64,000 nt of DNA from Brevipalpus yothersi. Its lineage: Eukaryota; Arthropoda; Arachnida; Trombidiformes; Tenuipalpidae. This document shows, in pieces, positions 54,513-64,000 of the stretch (the stretch's first letter is position 1; each line of letters opens with the position of its first letter). The notes beneath the pieces are model-generated. The model did no database searches. It was not told the origin of the DNA and saw nothing but the letters and a program-made list of their open reading frames with translations. Where the stretch lies: the NCBI GenBank assembly GCA_003956705.1, contig QZCP01000035.1, forward strand, positions 124,001-188,000. The letters are read 5' to 3'. The position numbers were made by a program, and so were the translations under genes.

Positions 54513-56020
54513 TTAAGGCTTAACAAGGGTGAAAGTTTCGTCACTGGAGGTTTCTGATGAGGCTCCATCCGAGTTTTGTCGACGAATATTGTTTTTAATG
54601 GAATTTCTTTTACGCTTTTTTCTTGTTTGCTTGGGTGCACTTGTGCTTCCATCAGCATTCAAAATCATGGAATCAGATCGATTCCTCAATGATCGGTATG
54701 GATTCAGCTTCGAACCAGTCGAGTAAGGATGGTTGAGCCGAGAGTATTTGACTTTTGTATCCTTAAAAAAGTTGATTAATGATATGCCTGTGACAACAAT
54801 TATAAAACCTGAAAAAGATCCAAGATAATCTTCGAATTCGATGTGTTTCCATTCTTTGAAAAGTATAGCAGAACCCAGTAACACTAAGGATGTGAACATG
54901 ACATAGTAAATTGGTGTGACAAGAGATGCATCAAAAACATCTAGCGATTTGTTCAAGTAGTTCATTTGGACCGCAATAGTGATCAGTGTGGAAATAAGCA
55001 AGAACCAGAATAGACCATCTCGCAAGTCATTTTCAGTTCCTGCAATGGTTTCTGTTAAGGCTATGCCAATCCCTTTGCAAGATATCACTGAGAGCGATCC
55101 AATCAAGGAGCAGATAGTGATGTGTACCAGAATATTTCTGTTCCCATATTTAGGTGATATGAAAGCGATCAGAAGAAAGCAAAGAACCATCACAATCAGG
55201 AGGTATATCACAAAAATGGGCTCAGACATCATGAGCCTTAGTTGACCCAAACTCTTCACTTGTCCTTCTTTTGGAGCATGCAAAACAATTATCGTTGATC
55301 CGAATATGCAGTTTATGCAGCCAATGATGCCAAGTATGCCTAGTTTTTCTTTCAAAAATTTTCGAGCTAACAATGCGGTGACTAGAACTATAACAACCAA
55401 TCCAAGATAATGGGAAACATAGTAGTGGGAGAAATCAGGGAAAGTAAAATGAGAAACTATATCAGATTGATAATTGGCGAGAATTTTACCTGAAAGAGCA
55501 CCCAGAGGAGTTACAAGAGCAGCTGGAGCGAATGCATAAGCTACAAAATTAAAAATTTCACCGAATCCCACTGTCGATAGAAAGTAAAGTAGATCAGAAC
55601 ATATTACATAAGATCACCAGTAGAGAGTAACTTACTGCAAAGAAAACCACCCCACCAGATCCACTCTCTGAAATCAAATCAAATACAAAAATTTATCAAT
55701 CATTGTCGACAATTATTCGTAAAAGAGAGAAAGAAAGACGGCTAATCCTCGCATATGGTCATACATGTGATCATCGAGAGTGGATAGGAATCCATGGAAC
55801 CTTACTTTAAATATCCAAAGCCGCCATCGCCAGCTCGAAGAAGTCCACGACTTGAGAGCCTTATTAATCCCATCTTTTTGATAATAAAACTAGATCCAAT
55901 GAAGATGGTTGACATGACGGCCAATATTAAGCCCAATTGATACCTCTTTTCACCCAGAAAAGTTTCTTCGAGATCAAATGAAACTACAGGAACAGAATCC
56001 TCTTCCGAATCTTCAGACAT
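54513..56020 (-). CDS. NIPA-family magnesium transporter
   Basis: Exons 55806-56020, 55636-55667, 55490-55570 and 54513-55387 encode 400 residues. Family motifs appear in order: GLILAVMSTIFIGSSFIIKKMGL (TM1), the loop GDGGFGYLKEWIWWGGFL, MGFGEIFNFVAYAFAP, LVTPLGALSVLV, KEKLGILGIIGCINCIFGSTIIV, LHAPKEGQV, and six more hydrophobic segments, then a basic Ser-rich tail. The intron at 55388-55489 is 102 nt with no stop in frame; splicing it gives the conserved GALSVLVTALL, while retention would insert 34 residues into a membrane segment, so it was removed. NIPA1/2 (spichthyin in flies) are early-endosome and plasma-membrane proteins that move Mg2+ and modulate BMP signalling. Length and start fit NIPA2. 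Confidence 0.92.
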
Positions 56021-56705
56021 TTAGACTGACCAGGGCAACACTTGAGCCAACTTGTACAATCAAAAAAGTTGGACAACTTCTCCAAATAAAACTAAACACT
56101 ACATACACAATCTACTGAACATCATTTATCATTATCAAGAAAAAAAACACAGTGTTGTCAAACACATTTGTTTATGATGATTGTGTACAAGTCAAAGAGC
56201 AGCTCTACACGAGATGTTCAATTAAAGGGAATACATTTCAAATTGTGGCGCCTTTTCTTGTGATTGGAAGAGTTTGAAAACTTTCTAGTAAGATACTAAA
56301 AGAGAAGCGCCACTTTCTACGCTAAAACTGTATTGAACAGCAGCGCTACTAGGCCATACAAGCGCCCTCTGTTTTATTTTGATTTTTACTTTTTTTTGTT
56401 TTGCAATTTTGATGATCAAAATTTGATCAGTCCTAACCAAATGGCTTTGATTGATGCGAAAATCATTTCCTCCTTTTTACAGTTTGTGTTGTGATTGCTT
56501 TTCTGTTCAATTGATAAATTTAAAATAATATCCTGGGTGATGATTTGGATTAGATGATCAAATTTGATCATCATTTGGTGAATTTGATTGTTGCTCCTCT
56601 GTTTGTATTAGGAGTTATCCGTTCAGACTAGCGTTTGGAAGGAGATTCTCCTTTTAGATTCATTGCAATTGTTATTGGTATATATATATAATATAATATA
56701 TATAT
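56021..56705. promoter_or_regulatory. shared divergent upstream region, NIPA / WW-HECT ligase
   Basis: A 685-base head-to-head spacer. Immediately before the HECT-ligase ATG lies a TA-rich run (about 56680-56705, TATATATATAATATAATATA), so a TATA-like element cannot be singled out. No C2-domain exon was found here for the ligase. Confidence 0.4.
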
Positions 56706-58601
56706 ATGATGGCTGATCCTGGGCCTTCATCATCTTCACCGCGAGATGTGTCATCCAATAATTTGCCCGCTGGATGGGAAATACGTTACGATCAATACAA
56801 TAGGAAATATTACGTTGACCACAATACACGAAGTACACACTGGGAAAAGCCTAAACCATTGCCTCCTGGCTGGGAAATGAGAATTGATCCAGTTGGAAGA
56901 GTCTATTATGTAGATCACAATACCAAGACAACGACTTGGCAGAGGCCTACAGAGAATACCCTGAGAATATTCAATGAATGGCAATCATCCCAAGGACAGG
57001 TGATGCAGCAATGTGGTCAGCGATACATGTATTCTACACCAACGCTTGCTGGTTCCAAAAATTCATCCTCTTCACCGGCTGCCAGTGGAGATGTAACCGG
57101 AGCCATTGGTGGTGGCCTCGGTGAAAGTAATAATAAAGTAGGCTCAGTTGAAGAAGAGCCATTGCCTGAAGGTTGGGAAAAGCGTCTCGATCCAAGTAAT
57201 CGTGTTTACTTCGTCAATCATAAAAACAAAACAACACAGTGGGAAGATCCCCGTACTCAAGGAAAAATTATACCTCTCCAGGCAATAAACGGTTCCAACA
57301 TTCGTGATGGACCCTTACCTCCCGGATGGGAGATGAAGTATACAAAAGATGGTGAACGATACTTTGTAGACCACAATCGTAAGACCACCACATACGCTGA
57401 TCCGCGAGTTCCGGGTGGTGATAACGGTGCTGGACTAACGGCTATCGCTTATGAGCGATGTTTTCGCTTCAAACTTCATCAATTCCGATATCTTTGTCAC
57501 ATAAACGCGCTGCCTTCACACATCAAAATTTGTGTTTCTAGAAAGAATATTTTTGAAGAATCTTTTCATCAAATTATGAGAGTACCACCACATGAACTGA
57601 GGCGTCGATTGTTCATCACTTTTAAAGGTGAAGAAGGCCTCGATTATGGTGGCATCGCTCGTGAATGGTTCTTCCTGCTATCGCATCAAGTTCTCAATCC
57701 AATGTACTGTTTGTTCGAGTATGCAGGCAAAAATAATTACTCCCTCCAGATCAATCCAGCATCATCTGTTAATCCTGATCATTTATTGTATTTCCGATTC
57801 ATTGGACGGTTTATTGCAATGGCTTTATTCCATGGCAAATTCATTTATTCTGGTTTCACCCTTCCTTTCTACAAGCGAATGTTAAGTAAAAAATTGGATA
57901 TGAAGGATATTGAATCTATAGATCCGCAATTCTACAATAGTTTGGTTTGGATTAAAGAAAACAGTCTCAAAGACATTGAAGATGGAATGGAATTATATTT
58001 CACTGTTGACTACGAAATTCTTGGCCAACTGAAAAGTACCGAGCTCAAAGAAGGTGGTGCCGATATCCGGGTAACAGATGAGAACAAAGATGAATATTTG
58101 CGACTCATTAGTGATTGGAGATTTAGTCGAGGTCAAGAAGAGCAAACTAAGGCGTTGTTGGATGGTTTCAGTGAAGTGTTACCCTTGGAATGGCTACACT
58201 ATTTTGATGAACGTGAGCTTGAGTTACTTTTATGTGGTATGCAAGAAATTGATATCGAAGATTGGCAAAAGAATACCATTTATCGCCATTATAACAGAGG
58301 TAGTAAACAAATCCAGTGGTTCTGGACATTTATAAAAGAAGGTATGGACAATGAAAAACGAGCTCGCCTACTCCAATTTGTCACCGGAACTTGTAGAGTT
58401 CCTGTTGGTGGATTCGCAGAATTGATGGGATCAAATGGTCCTCAGCGTTTTTGTATTGAAAAAGTTGGTAAAGAAACATGGTTGCCCAAAAGTCACACAT
58501 GCTTCAATAGACTTGACTTGCCTCCCTACAAATCCTATGAACAGCTGGTAGAAAAACTAACATATGCCATTGAAGAGACCGAAGGATTTGCACAGGAATG
58601 A
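56706..58601 (+). CDS. WW-HECT ubiquitin ligase without C2 domain, single exon (WWP1/ITCH/Su(dx) type)
   Basis: An uninterrupted frame of 631 residues. Four WW domains are present: two close together (about residues 20-50 and 51-82; LPAGWEIRYD, LPPGWEMRID) and two further on (about 152-184 and 203-235; LPEGWEKRLD, LPPGWEMKYT). A complete HECT domain follows (about 270-631) with FEESFHQIM, FKGEEGLDYGGIAREWF, PASSVNPDHLLYFRFIGR and the catalytic Cys599 in HTCFNRLDLPPY. The arrangement matches WWP1/WWP2/ITCH and Drosophila Su(dx), which ubiquitinate PPxY proteins. It lacks the N-terminal C2 domain that gives those enzymes membrane binding and autoinhibition (family length about 850-950), and it has no introns, unlike its neighbours. 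A retrocopy or an N-terminally reduced paralogue is likely. Confidence 0.92.
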   Translation: MMADPGPSSSSPRDVSSNNLPAGWEIRYDQYNRKYYVDHNTRSTHWEKPKPLPPGWEMRIDPVGRVYYVDHNTKTTTWQRPTENTLRIFNEWQSSQGQVMQQCGQRYMYSTPTLAGSKNSSSSPAASGDVTGAIGGGLGESNNKVGSVEEEPLPEGWEKRLDPSNRVYFVNHKNKTTQWEDPRTQGKIIPLQAINGSNIRDGPLPPGWEMKYTKDGERYFVDHNRKTTTYADPRVPGGDNGAGLTAIAYERCFRFKLHQFRYLCHINALPSHIKICVSRKNIFEESFHQIMRVPPHELRRRLFITFKGEEGLDYGGIAREWFFLLSHQVLNPMYCLFEYAGKNNYSLQINPASSVNPDHLLYFRFIGRFIAMALFHGKFIYSGFTLPFYKRMLSKKLDMKDIESIDPQFYNSLVWIKENSLKDIEDGMELYFTVDYEILGQLKSTELKEGGADIRVTDENKDEYLRLISDWRFSRGQEEQTKALLDGFSEVLPLEWLHYFDERELELLLCGMQEIDIEDWQKNTIYRHYNRGSKQIQWFWTFIKEGMDNEKRARLLQFVTGTCRVPVGGFAELMGSNGPQRFCIEKVGKETWLPKSHTCFNRLDLPPYKSYEQLVEKLTYAIEETEGFAQE

Positions 58602-59806
58602 TGATGAGAGTTGTTATTTGTAATATTATTATGCTCTTCAAAAAAAGAGAGTCAACTTTTGGGCTGCCTTTTTAGACATAATATCGTATATGTACAAAAT
58701 TCATGGATCTGATCAATTATTCCCCTTTAACTAGAATGTATATTATGAATTTTGATTTATTGAACAGTTTATTTTTTTCGCCTATCAATGATTGTGAATC
58801 AAGTTACGAAATAATCGCGATTTCCGTGAATCGAAAAAAACCTCCCACTCCCATACACATCAATCATTCCGAATCAAATTCAATCAATCTCGGAATCAAA
58901 GGCATAATTAGAATTGGAAATCGGAAAAAATTCACTTCTCCTGGAAGATTCTAAACGTACTCACTTTCATCGTTTGTTACGAAAAGTGAAGTTTCTCATC
59001 ACACAAAGTTTTGCAAAAACATTCACTCTTGAGTATTGAGAAGTTTGTAATTTAAACCCAAATGGAAAGACTGAATTACATACATATCCACCTTGAACAT
59101 TATTTTTCTTGGGCCTGATCACGCTAGCGAATGATAATTGTTTCATTTTATTTTCAGCTGAGGTAAAAATTACTCAAGAATGAAGTCCACTCCTCTCCTC
59201 TCTCATCTCTCCCCCTTCACTCAGTCAGCCAGCTGGCTTCACTGACTAACTGACTGACTGTGTGTGTGTGTTCATGCGATGATGAATACAAGCAAGTTCG
59301 CATCTTTCCAGCATCATTTACAGCATCCTCTCTCAAATTGAATTGAATTGAAGATCAACATTTCCAGATCATATTATATATATATATATGTTCTCACTTT
59401 TTGTAATCGTGCTTTTTGGCCAAAAATCTTTGATCTCACTTGTGACCGGTTAAAATCAACAATCAATGGAAAAAACAGTTGTTGATTAAGAAAACATTTA
59501 TGTTATTCCATCGATCATTTGGACCATTCCCCAAGTCTGTTTGTCTTTTTGCTCTCTCCTTTTTTTCTATTTAAATCAAAAATTGATTGTGAATGCTGAT
59601 AATTAATGATAATAGTTTTAAATCTCTTCAAAGACCAATGATAATCATCATCATGGGTATGTGATAATTGATAGATAACGGAGCTCCTCTTTCCGTTCCA
59701 TCATATTTATCATCGTTTTTTTGTCATGCTTCCTTATCGAAAAAAATATCTTGTCTATTTTTGCCAGAACTTTCATCTGTATTCATTTAATTCAATTCGT
59801 ATCACC
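58602..59806. other. intergenic region
   Basis: 3' flank of the HECT-ligase gene and upstream region of the CLIP gene. A small TA tract lies at about 59372-59389. A short frame at 58703-58954 is not supported. Confidence 0.5.
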
Positions 59807-62800
59807 ATGAGTATTGAGCAGGAGAATAGTGAAAATCATTCCATGATCACTGGGAGTGATCACACAATCAGTGGAACTCAAAATCAAAATACTCTAGTCA
59901 ACGATGAGTGTGATAAAATTGGTGAGAATTCCGTTGATGAAGGAAATGATCATCATCATCAGAGCAACGGACTTCCAAAAAAAGAAGACACAGAATCTCC
60001 CACTACTTTAAATGGTTTAGACAATCTAGCCATAGAAGTACAAAATGGTTTGGAAATTATGTCTCTTGAATCGAAATGGAGTACACCGAAAGTTCATGTG
60101 CCATCGGATGCTCCAGTCTGTAGAACATGTGAACAATTGGATATGACTTTCTTCAATATAAATTGTCACAGTTGTAGACAAATATTGACTGATCCCAACA
60201 CCAGTATTTCACAATTGTTTGCCATCCTAAGACAATGGGTTCCCCAGATACAATTTTGTGTTGAACTTTTGGTCAAAGAAATACTTAAACGAGGAGCAAA
60301 TGTTGACGATAAAGATGGTCTTTCTGACATGACACTACTCCACTATGCATGTAAAGCCGGATCAAGTGGTGTGGGTGATGTAAAGACTGCCCTTCGAACT
60401 GTTCATCTACTTATTTCTAAAGGAGCAGATATCTCGATTCGATGTCGCTGGACTGACATGGCTGCCATCCACTATGCTGTTTACTTTGATGTATCCGAAA
60501 TAGTGGATTATCTGCTGACAATCTCCAACCGAAGATGCCTTGATGATACATCTCATGATTTTGACGGAGGAACACCTCTCCACATTGCTGCTGCGAATCT
60601 GTGTATTGATTCGGTTAAAATTTTACTTAAACACGGAGTAAATGTACTCCTGAAAGATGATCTTGATCGTACAGCATTGGATTGTGTACCTGATCCCACC
60701 ACTCTTCTCAATTCATGTATACTTTCCAAGCAGGGTGCTGTCGAAGTAGCCACTGAGCTGAGAGCTCTACTAGAACGAGCTACACTTTCAACCATTCCAG
60801 GCGAAACATTCACTTTTGAGGGACCAGTTACCGGCAAAGTAGTCCTCCAAGCTCTTGGATTACAATTGGGGGATAAAGTTGTGTTCAGTGGTAACAAATC
60901 CGGTGTTCTCAGGTATTGCGGAGCTGTTGAATTCGCTTCCGGTATATGGGCTGGGATTGAGTTGGAAGAACCCGAGGGCAAGCATGATGGAACCTATCAA
61001 AGTGTGACTTATTTTAGGCAAGTGCTGAGCTTTTTTTTCAATCTTTCATCTCTCTTTCCCACTCATGAAATGGTCAGGTTCCAGCACAAACCCATCTCTC
61101 CAGCCTTGGGATTCCCGGGGCTTTCGCTTCCTTGATTCTCTTACTAGGGCTAAAAAGTGGCGCAATTTCTTCAAATTAACTTGATTACTCTCTCAAGAAG
61201 GATTGTTTCAATAGTTGATTGCTTCGAGTAGTTATTTCTGGCAAATCTTTCTTGATAATGATGTGAAGCATGAAATCTCGCCTCAGTCGATCCAACTGAT
61301 AGCTACAGGGTTTGTTTGTTCAATTTCTCTAAATTTATGATGCATAAATTATTTGTTTAGAGTGAGAGTTTCACATGGGAATCTAGTTTGATGATAAAGT
61401 GCTTATGTTTTTGTTTCGTTAGTCGAACCTGCCTAGACCCATATGAATATTGAATGGAATATTTCCAATTTAAAAAATACTCTCTGGAATACCTCTTTGA
61501 TATTTTTCTACTGGTCTATCAGAGTATTTATCCTCTTCCTGCTGAGTATAGGATCCTATTGCTCATAGATAAATGTCGAAACTATTTTGAGGAACTTTAA
61601 AGTTTCCTCATGGTTGGTTTTTCTCTCATCCAAACAATCCTTCTTCTAACAAGTTGATGAGGCAATTTTTCAACTGCTCAACCCTGTAAATCTGAGGCAT
61701 ACTTTCCTTTCCTTCTTCTTATGGAAAGATCAACTTGAAGATATTCATGCTCAAACTCATTAATCTAATTTCTTATCTCTGTAGAGATTGAAATTCAAAC
61801 AAGTCAGTTTCTAGCAGCAAAAGCTTATTGATGAATGATATGAAGAATTGCTCATTCATCAGAAAGAACGCCTACTTGATGTATTAGAAAATTTTTTTCT
61901 TTGCGTATTGAACAAATCAAGATAATTGTGAAAAGATGAAATCCTACCTTTCAAAATGTTCAGACTATCATACATGTATTTCTATAAGCTTTCAAAAGTC
62001 TTGGACTAATAAGCAAACGTTTTAATCTCGAATGAATCTATTTGACCATCTTCATTAAGCGAAATTTTAGATAAGAACAACGATTTTCGATCATCTAGAT
62101 TATTATATGGACTTAGATAACAGATAATAAGTCTTATTATAAGATTGATTATGGAAACCTTGCTAAATGCTGAAAAATTTCCGTTGATTTTCAAACATCA
62201 TCGTTGACCATTTCTGGCTGAACCCTTATTGATAATTATCAATAGTTTCTCTATCCGATTAGTTTCTCAACAAGCGATTTCTTTTCTATGCTAAACTCTC
62301 AGGAAATACTAGTTCTTTGAATTATTCGACATGTGCGCTATGTTTGACGTTGACTGGATAACAGAACTCATGCCCTACAACTTTTGGAAACTAAACTCAA
62401 TATTGATAGTCTGTTGTATATCCAGGAAGCATAATTTTTCATCCATTTTTTTTTTGTTCTTTAGCGTGATCTTCTATGATTAACGGTTATTAAAATCTGT
62501 AAAACAGCCTCCCCACGCAGGTTTCTTCTTTCTAATTTTTTCCTTCACCATCACTCTTGTCGAATTTGTTCCAACTTTAATTGAATACTGAAATAGAAAT
62601 TGATACTTTCCATAAACACCCTCTTTTGCTGTCATTATTTTGTTGGGAAAAAAAGGGATAAATCCAACTCCAAGATTTCTCTCTATAATCAAGTTCTCGA
62701 ATTGCTTCGCTGAACTCTAATTCAATCACTGACCTCATTCTCACCTCCTGACCCTCCAAATTATTGTTTGCAATTTCAATTTGATCATGATCATAGGCTA

Positions 62801-64000
62801 GCTTAACAAAAGATTTTTTGAACATTTAGCTATCTTTCTCTTCATTCACAGTAGAGGTGGCAGCGATTATTTCCAAAACAGAGTCATTAAAGCGAATTGT
62901 AGCTTAATTCGTTATTGACGTGGCTCTATTCTCACCATCTCAATGAACGATGATAAAAGAGTCGTTTTATTGTTGTGGAAAGTCTTCATGATGTCATCAG
63001 ATTTATATATATATATCATGTAGAGCATTTGGTATCCGCTTCGATACATTTTCGACCAATAAACTGAAGCCATTTTCATGAACCATTAAGACATTTTATT
63101 GATCAACGGACATTACCATCAAAACTTTTGACTTTTGAACCTTTATCACGATTATTGCCATTCGATATGAAAACATTTCGAAAATCATTTTAACGATATT
63201 CTATTCATTCTTATAGATGCAAGCCAAATCATGGAATATTCGCTCCCATTAGCAGAATTTGTCGATATGATTCTGTATATTGGCGGAAAGGCAATCAAAC
63301 TAAAGTTGTTAATTATCCTGGGATCGATGTTTCACGAATATCACCTAAAGTTGAGACAGGTAAAAATTTTGAAATTCTGTTCCCATTTCATTCGTGTCTT
63401 ATTGGTCTGTTTTCATTTCAGGATTGAGCTCTCTCAAATGTCGGGCTACTCAGATAGCTGATGTAGAGGATAGAGTTATTCTTGCTGACAAGAGGTGTGG
63501 TATAGTTCGATATGTTGGTGACACTCAATTTGCCTCTGGTACATGGTACGGTATTGAATTGAGTAAGCCTATCGGAAGGAATGATGGCTCTGTTAATGGT
63601 GTTCGATATTTCGAATGTAAGCCCAATCATGGGCTCTTTGTTCAACCTAATAGAATATTTCGAGTCACAAAATGTTCGAATGAAAAATTCGGTGACGACG
63701 ATTCAGAATGTAGTCTAACATTAAGTAGAAGCTCTTCAGATAGAGCAAAAAGTCCGATCTCTCTGCGAAGACTCAAATCTCGTTCATCGTTAAAATCATC
63801 TGCATCACCACCATCCACCGTTTTTCCTCCCTTATCAGCCAAATTTGATGGCTCTTCCTGGCTCACTCCAGGAGTTCACGTATTCGTGAACGGTGAAATT
63901 GGTATCGTCCGGTATGTAGGATCTGTTGATTTTGCAGACGGTATTTGGCTTGGAGTTGAGTTGAAAAGTGCCACCGGAAAAAATGACGGTTCTGTTCAAG
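59807..64000 (+). CDS. CLIP3/CLIP4-type ankyrin and CAP-Gly protein (partial, runs off right edge)
   Basis: Exons 59807-61017, 63217-63359 and 63422 to the window end. Residues about 160-320 form ankyrin repeats (DMTLLHYACKAGSSG, DMAAIHYAVYFDVSEIVDYL, GGTPLHIAAANLCIDSVKILL). CAP-Gly domain 1 starts at about 350 (LGDKVVFSGNKSGVLRYCG) and is split by intron 1. CAP-Gly 2 (VEDRVILADKRCGIVRYVG ... GVRYFECKPNHGLF) and the start of CAP-Gly 3 (VFVNGEIGIVRYVG) follow. Splicing at a GC donor (TTTTAG then GCAAGT at 61018) yields the expected YFRCKPNHGIFAPISR. This matches the CLIP4 (RSNL2)/CLIP3 architecture, which binds microtubule plus-end tyrosinated tails and, for CLIP3, the trans-Golgi network. The ATG at 59807 has the better context (CACCATG) than one 81 bases upstream. 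The C-terminus lies outside the window. Confidence 0.92.
61018..63216 (+). other. 2.2-kb GC-AG intron of the CLIP gene
   Basis: The donor is GCAAGT, not GT; the acceptor is CTTATAG. Inside are only short unsupported frames and a small TA tract at about 63005-63017. Confidence 0.75.

Overview
This is a eukaryotic nuclear window, A+T rich, with many very short introns (37-110 nt beside a few of 2-3 kb), canonical AATAAA signals, (GA)n microsatellites and two assembly gaps (runs of N). The gene content is arthropod: two neverland-type Rieske oxygenases (ecdysteroid synthesis), dock/NCK, a paraxis/scleraxis-type bHLH, and the animal trifunctional GARS-AIRS-GART. The style (tiny introns, duplicated neverland, Ser/Asn-rich proteins) suggests a chelicerate, most likely an acariform mite. 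The species is inference.

Layout, left to right: (1) 2.0-3.3 kb, four-exon secreted Cys-rich protein; (2) 4.8-9.7 kb (-), tetraspanin; (3) 11.2-12.3 kb, mitochondrial carnitine/acylcarnitine carrier; (4) 13.9-15.3 kb, dock/NCK adaptor; (5) 16.0-16.7 kb, small Cys-rich type I membrane protein; (6) 17.3-18.6 kb (-), secreted LDLa-repeat protein; (7) 19.8-24.6 kb, tandem pair of genes with uninterrupted coding regions for an unusual family: MARF1-like NYN domain, three RRM-like repeats and a C-terminal CaaX box; (8) 24.9-32.9 kb, tandem duplication carrying two neverland genes with signs of gene conversion; (9) 33.3-35.2 kb (-), Ser/Lys-rich ORF and UTP23; (10) 35.3-36.0 kb (-), tentative tiny gene; (11) 36.5-38.1 kb, AKAP10/D-AKAP2; (12) 40.2-41.4 kb, divergent 7TM protein; (13) 42.4-44.1 kb, secreted His-rich protein assembled from about 12 tiny exons; (14) 45.3-47.9 kb, N-acetylglucosamine kinase; (15) 48.8-52.6 kb, GARS-AIRS-GART; (16) 53.1-53.9 kb (-), TCF15/scleraxis-type bHLH; (17) 54.5-56.0 kb (-), NIPA-type magnesium transporter; (18) 56.7-58.6 kb, WW-HECT ubiquitin ligase in one exon without a C2 domain; (19) 59.8 kb to the right edge, CLIP3/4-type ankyrin plus CAP-Gly protein, cut by the window end.

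Most genes are unrelated housekeeping or developmental genes. The accessory-looking part is the block from about 19.5 to 33 kb, where two unrelated gene families are each tandemly duplicated side by side. The most novel item is the NYN/RRM-like/CaaX pair: a predicted RNA-binding, RNase-fold protein that appears built for prenylation. One copy keeps the first acidic NYN residue and the other has lost it. Exon coordinates were derived by hand from splice consensus, frame continuity and remembered family sequence patterns. No alignment or transcript data were available.
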